Assembly (NCBI RefSeq): GCF_000970045.1
Contig: NZ_CP009505.1
Location: forward strand, 62,001 to 126,000
Length of the DNA: 64,000 bases
From: Methanosarcina sp. MTP4
Lineage (GTDB): Archaea > Halobacteriota > Methanosarcinia > Methanosarcinales > Methanosarcinaceae
Direction of reading: 5' to 3'
Positions 60,006 to 64,000 of the stretch are shown one piece after another (position 1 is the stretch's first letter; every line of letters begins with the position of its first letter). The notes below the pieces were generated by a model. It ran no database searches and had not been told where the DNA came from. It saw only the letters and a list, made by a program, of their open reading frames with translations. A program made the position numbers and the translations under genes.

Positions 60006-63000
60006 ATGGGTGAAACAATCGCAAGCGAAGAAATGCATGAGTATTTCAATGAGCTTGAGGCCAGACTCAAAGAGGCTATCGAGCTCGCAAACAGAGCCCG
60101 GGCCAGGGGAGGAGACCCGAAACCCGAGGTTGAAATTCCCCTCGCCAAAGACCTGGCTGACAGGGTGGAAAACCTGATAGGGGTAGTCGGGGTTGCGGCA
60201 AAGCTAAGAGAGCTTGAAGAAGAGATGTCCAGGGAAGAAGTTGCCCTTGAGATCGGAAAACAGGTTGCTGAAGGGGTTGTAGGGGATTTTCCTAGCAAAA
60301 AGGACGCTGTGGAAGCTGCAATCCGGGTTTCGATGGCAACCCTGACCGAAGGGGTGGTTGCAGCCCCTATTGAGGGTATTGATAAGGTAGAGCTCGGGAA
60401 AAACGATGATGGTTCCGAGTATATCCAGATCTTTTACTCGGGGCCTATCCGGAGTGCGGGGGGGACAGCCCAGGCCCTTTCGGTGCTTGTGGGGGATTAC
60501 GTGCGGCGTGGGATAGGGGTTGACAGGTACAAGCCCAGGCCCGAAGAGGTTGAACGCTATGTGGAAGAAATCCTGATCTACAAGCGGGTTGCAAGTCTTC
60601 AGTACACTCCGTCGGAAGACGAGATCCGGATGATTGTCCAGAACTGTCCGGTCTGCATTGACGGAGACCCCACCGAAGAGGCTGAGGTAGAAGGGCACAG
60701 GAACCTTGAAAGGATCGGGACCAACCGCGTTAGGGGTGGGATGTGCCTGGTGCTGGCCGAAGGGCTTGCCCTGAAAGCCCCGAAGGTCAAGAAGCATGTG
60801 AACAAGCTGAAGATGGACGGCTGGGATTGGCTGGACACGCTGATTGGGGGTGCAAAAAGCGGTGGGGATGATCAGGCGGAAGAAAAACCCGTCATCAAAC
60901 CCAAGGACAAGTATATCCGGGACCTGATCGCAGGCAGGCCGGTCTTTTCCCATCCTTCCCGGCCCGGAGGTTTCAGGCTGCGCTACGGCAGGTCGAGGAA
61001 CACTTCCTTTGCCGCAGCCGGGATCAACCCTGCTTCCATGGTCCTGCTTGACGACTTTGTCAGCAACGGGACCCAGCTTAAGGTTGAACGCCCCGGGAAA
61101 GCCGCAGCAATGTCTGCCGTGGACTCCATTGAAGGCCCAACGGTCCGCCTTCGCTCGGGCGACCTTATCCGTATAGATAATATGGAGATTGCTTATGCCC
61201 TGCGCCCTGAGGTCGAGGCGCTTGTGGACATCGGGGAAATCCTGATAAATTATGGGGACTTCCTGGAGAACAACCACCCTCTAATGCCTTCACCTTATGT
61301 TTTTGAGTGGTGGCACTACGATTATGAAGCGAACTGCCCTGAAAAAATCCCTGAGGATGAACTGAAAAATCCCTCTGTAGCCCTGGCGCTGCGGCTTGCG
61401 GAAGAATTCAAGGTCCCCTTACATCCGAAATTCACCTATCTCTGGCATGACGTTTCACGGCGGGAATTCGAGGCTCTCCGGAACTTTGTGACCCTTAAGG
61501 GGAATTATCTGGCTGATGAGGATATATTGAAGCTTCCTCTGGATGCGGCATGGGATGAAGGAATCAAACCCGTGCTTGAAAAACTCCTGGTGCTCCACAA
61601 GGTGGCAGCCGGGAATATCCTGATTGGAGAAGCCCTTCCGTTTATTTTCTGCCTGGGGCTTGACTCTGCCCTGAATGAAAAAGCTTCCATGCCCGACAAG
61701 GATGATATGGTGGAAGCTGTAAACGTCCTGAGTGGTTTTAAGGTCTATCCCCGGGCTCCTTCAAGGATAGGGGCGCGGATGGGGAGACCCGAAAAATCAA
61801 ACCTGCGCAAGATGTCCCCGGCAGCTCAGGTCCTCTTCCCGCTGGGCAATACGGGAGGAACTACCCGTAACCTGGTGGCGGCAGCTGATTACATGACTTC
61901 AATGAACGGGAAGATCGGAGAAATCGAGGTCGAAATGGGGATTCGGGAATGTCCTGCCTGCAAGAAGGAGACGTATTTCTGGCGCTGTGAATGCGGGGAA
62001 TACACCCTGCCCAGGCTTCTTTGCCCGCGCTGCAAGATCGATGTGCGGGGTGCGGAGACCTGCCCAAAGTGCGGAAGAAAGTCAAGCTCCGTTGCAAATG
62101 TGAAACTGGATTTTCGCAGCCTGTACAAACAGGCTTTTGAGAAGCTCGGGGAACGGGAAAAGCTGGACATGATCAAAGGGGTAAAAAGGCTCATGAACGG
62201 GCAGATGACCCCGGAACCCCTGGAAAAAGGAATTTTGAGGGCCAAACATGAGGTTTTTACTTTCAAGGACGGAACCATTCGCTACGATATGTCCGATATC
62301 CCCCTGACCCATATCCGGGCCGATGAACTCGGGATTACGGCAGCTAAACTCCGGGAACTCGGGTACAGGGAAGATATTTACGGGAAACCTCTTGAAAGGA
62401 ATGACCAGGTGGTCTGCCTGAAGGTCCAGGATCTGGTGGTCTCCTATGACGGGGCTGAGTACCTTCTGCGCATAGCTCAGTATGTGGACGAACTACTCGT
62501 GAAGTATTATAATGTAGAACCTTACTACAATGCGGAAACTATCTACGACCTTGTAGGGGCCCTTTTGATGGGTCTTGCTCCCCACACCTCGGCAGGGGTT
62601 CTTGGAAGGCTGGTCGGGTTTACGAAGGCTTCGGTAGGGTATGCTCATCCGTTTTTCCATGCTTCGAAGCGGCGGAACTGCGACGGGGACGAGGACTGTG
62701 TGATGATGCTTATGGACGGGATTCTGAACTTCTCCCGTTCTTATCTTCCTGAAAAGAGGGGAGGGAAAATGGATGCTCCCCTTGTGCTCACCACCCGGAT
62801 CGACCCCAAAGAAGTGGACAAGGAAGCCCATAACATCGATGTCCCTGCCCGCTATCCCCTGGAGTTTTACAGGGCTACGGAAGAGATCAAAAACCCGACG
62901 GAACTCGAAGACCTGATGGACCTGGTAAGCGGGCGGCTGGGGACCCCTGAGCAGTATGAACATTTCATGTTCACCCACGATACCACGGATATTGCTGCAG

Positions 63001-63446
63001 GGCCCCTTAAATCTTCTTACAAGACCCTTGGCAGCATGATTGAAAAAATGGAAGCTCAGCTCTCTCTTGCCGAGCGTATAAGGGCGGTTGATGCTCCTGA
63101 TGTGGCTGAAAGGGTGCTGAAGTCCCATTTCCTTCCGGACCTCATCGGGAACCTGCGTTCCTTTTCCCGCCAGAAGACGCGCTGTATCAAATGCGGGGAA
63201 AAGTTCCGGAGGCCTCCTCTTTCCGGAGCCTGTCCGAAGTGCGGAGGGAACGTGATCCTGACGGTGCATGAAGGGTCAGTCAAAAAGTACCTGGAAGTCT
63301 CGAAGGAAGTGGCGGAAAAGTACGGGGTTTCGGCCTATACCCGGCAGAGGATTGAACTCCTTGACTATGATATACACTCCCTCTTTGAAAACCATAAAAT
63401 AAAACAGATGGGGCTTTCGGATTTCATGTCCGGGCCCGGACATTAA
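60006..63446 (+). CDS. polC: DNA polymerase D large subunit DP2
   Basis: The product is 1146 residues with no intein. An N-terminal helical domain carries [23 protein letters not shown], a family signature (quoted in part: [11 protein letters not shown]). [11 protein letters not shown] and a multi-Cys zinc region ([36 protein letters not shown]) follow. The catalytic acidic motif is NCDGDED, residues 891-897. A second C-terminal zinc finger (CIKCGEKF...ACPKCGG) and a C-terminal PIP-like end complete it. PolD is the replicative polymerase specific to non-crenarchaeal archaea; the small subunit DP1 is not in the window. Confidence 0.97.
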   Translation: MGETIASEEMHEYFNELEARLKEAIELANRARARGGDPKPEVEIPLAKDLADRVENLIGVVGVAAKLRELEEEMSREEVALEIGKQVAEGVVGDFPSKKDAVEAAIRVSMATLTEGVVAAPIEGIDKVELGKNDDGSEYIQIFYSGPIRSAGGTAQALSVLVGDYVRRGIGVDRYKPRPEEVERYVEEILIYKRVASLQYTPSEDEIRMIVQNCPVCIDGDPTEEAEVEGHRNLERIGTNRVRGGMCLVLAEGLALKAPKVKKHVNKLKMDGWDWLDTLIGGAKSGGDDQAEEKPVIKPKDKYIRDLIAGRPVFSHPSRPGGFRLRYGRSRNTSFAAAGINPASMVLLDDFVSNGTQLKVERPGKAAAMSAVDSIEGPTVRLRSGDLIRIDNMEIAYALRPEVEALVDIGEILINYGDFLENNHPLMPSPYVFEWWHYDYEANCPEKIPEDELKNPSVALALRLAEEFKVPLHPKFTYLWHDVSRREFEALRNFVTLKGNYLADEDILKLPLDAAWDEGIKPVLEKLLVLHKVAAGNILIGEALPFIFCLGLDSALNEKASMPDKDDMVEAVNVLSGFKVYPRAPSRIGARMGRPEKSNLRKMSPAAQVLFPLGNTGGTTRNLVAAADYMTSMNGKIGEIEVEMGIRECPACKKETYFWRCECGEYTLPRLLCPRCKIDVRGAETCPKCGRKSSSVANVKLDFRSLYKQAFEKLGEREKLDMIKGVKRLMNGQMTPEPLEKGILRAKHEVFTFKDGTIRYDMSDIPLTHIRADELGITAAKLRELGYREDIYGKPLERNDQVVCLKVQDLVVSYDGAEYLLRIAQYVDELLVKYYNVEPYYNAETIYDLVGALLMGLAPHTSAGVLGRLVGFTKASVGYAHPFFHASKRRNCDGDEDCVMMLMDGILNFSRSYLPEKRGGKMDAPLVLTTRIDPKEVDKEAHNIDVPARYPLEFYRATEEIKNPTELEDLMDLVSGRLGTPEQYEHFMFTHDTTDIAAGPLKSSYKTLGSMIEKMEAQLSLAERIRAVDAPDVAERVLKSHFLPDLIGNLRSFSRQKTRCIKCGEKFRRPPLSGACPKCGGNVILTVHEGSVKKYLEVSKEVAEKYGVSAYTRQRIELLDYDIHSLFENHKIKQMGLSDFMSGPGH

Positions 63447-63849
63447 AGAAAGGTACACGGAATGTGAATTGATCCGGGAATTGTGAATTGAACCAATAGT
63501 CGGATTGAACAGGAAACGTGAGCTAATTTCTCTGAACTGTCTTATCCGAATCCTGAAAGCCGAAAATATTTTCTATACAATAATGTATACATTCTATCTA
63601 TTTATGGGTAATTTATATAATATGCACATTATTTATATAGGATCGCTTGTATTTTTTATATTTTCTACTTCATTTTTATTATTTTTATGTTTTTCTTGCA
63701 GCCCGGATTTTGGACCCATGTGCCGATAAAGCTTGAAAAAGCAAAGCTGTTGGGAAGAAGGGTAAAAAGAGAATCTGCCCGGAGATAAAGTTGAAAAAGT
63801 GAATCTGCCGGGAAAAAACGGTCAGAAAGTAAATTAGGGGCAGATGGTT
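63447..63849. other. intergenic region, AT-rich
   Basis: About 400 bases with no supported gene. TATA-like text is dense at 63575-63650. A small open frame (63505-63729) has no ribosome-binding site and a low-complexity, Phe/Leu-rich product. AAAAAG(T/C)GAATCTGCC(C/G)GG occurs twice (about 63768 and 63796). Confidence 0.55.
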
Positions 63850-64000
63850 TTATTCCACAGGCAGCCCCAGGGAGTTTATTTGCTCGATTAATTCCGTAAA
63901 ATTCTCGATTTCCAGTTTCAAGACCTCTTCGCGGCTCATTCCTATGGACATTTCCCCGTCCACGGAAAGGCATTCGGGGCCTCTGCGAACAATCCTGTCC
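63850..64000 (-). CDS. unidentified protein, C-terminal 50 residues (partial)
   Basis: An open minus-strand frame enters from the right edge and stops at 63850-63852. It reads as [20 protein letters not shown], then [20 protein letters not shown], then [10 protein letters not shown] regular amphipathic helix at the end and plausible codon use suggest a real gene. I do not recognise the family. Confidence 0.65.
   Translation of the reverse strand, partial: DRIVRRGPECLSVDGEMSIGMSREEVLKLEIENFTELIEQINSLGLPVE

Noticed and set aside
60204-61277. 357-residue minus-strand frame opposite the PolD gene
   Set aside because: Antisense shadow of polC; composition typical of complementary frames in GC-rich genes.

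Overview
The window looks like a chromosome segment of a methylotrophic methanogenic archaeon, very probably a Methanosarcina species. The evidence is a fused corrinoid/methyltransferase of the methyl-sulfide (Mts) type next to an MsmS-like sensor and an Msr-type regulator, archaeal PolD large subunit, form III RuBisCO, the archaeal aromatic pathway that starts from amino-dideoxy-heptulosonate, a seven-gene Mrp antiporter, and the AT-rich, repeat-filled long intergenic regions usual in that genus. All names come from motif reading and memory; no search was run.

Layout. (1) 1-9239: two related SAM-dependent methyltransferases diverge around 0.9-1.1 kb. The rightward one sits in an apparent seven-gene operon: a surface protein, a peptide/nickel-type solute-binding protein, a CooC-like ATPase, the methyltransferase, two permeases and two ABC ATPases. 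(2) 9356-16102, minus strand: aroA'-aroB'-aroD-aroE-tyrA followed by a membrane-anchored HEAT-repeat protein. (3) 16.7-23.7 kb: guaA, srp54, two tandem copies of an initiator tRNA-Met locus, a small Cys-rich protein, a chagasin-like lipoprotein, an Msr-type regulator, a phosphoribosyltransferase and a zinc-ribbon protein. (4) 24.1-27.0 kb: a lipoprotein and a beta-helix surface protein. (5) 27.1-31.9 kb: a heat-shock operon of ArsR-type regulator, cdc48 and two Hsp20 genes, with an HSR1-like palindrome at its likely promoter. (6) 33.2-39.2 kb: mrpABCDEFG. (7) 39.6-56.7 kb: a methyl-sulfide gene region. It holds two duplicated elements that look non-coding, two hydantoinase/oxoprolinase-like ASKHA proteins, an MsmS-like sensor, an Msr-type regulator, a MtaA/MtbA-like methyltransferase, the Mts fusion protein and a CobW-type GTPase. 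(8) 57.0-63.4 kb: RuBisCO form III, Sua5/TsaC, a small membrane protein and PolD large subunit (DP2). A gene of unknown identity enters from the right edge on the minus strand.

How parts fit. In region 7 a 27-bp promoter module with identical internal spacing occurs five times: before both ASKHA genes, before the Mts gene, and at the head of both duplicated elements, each of which has a hairpin about 0.44 kb downstream. This suggests one regulon that includes two undescribed RNAs or decayed transcription units. Region 1 couples a nickel-type transporter with a CooC-like ATPase carrying the CxC metal motif and with methyltransferases. That combination could be an uncharacterised nickel or metal-chelate uptake and maturation system. 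These two regions are the best candidates for new biology here.
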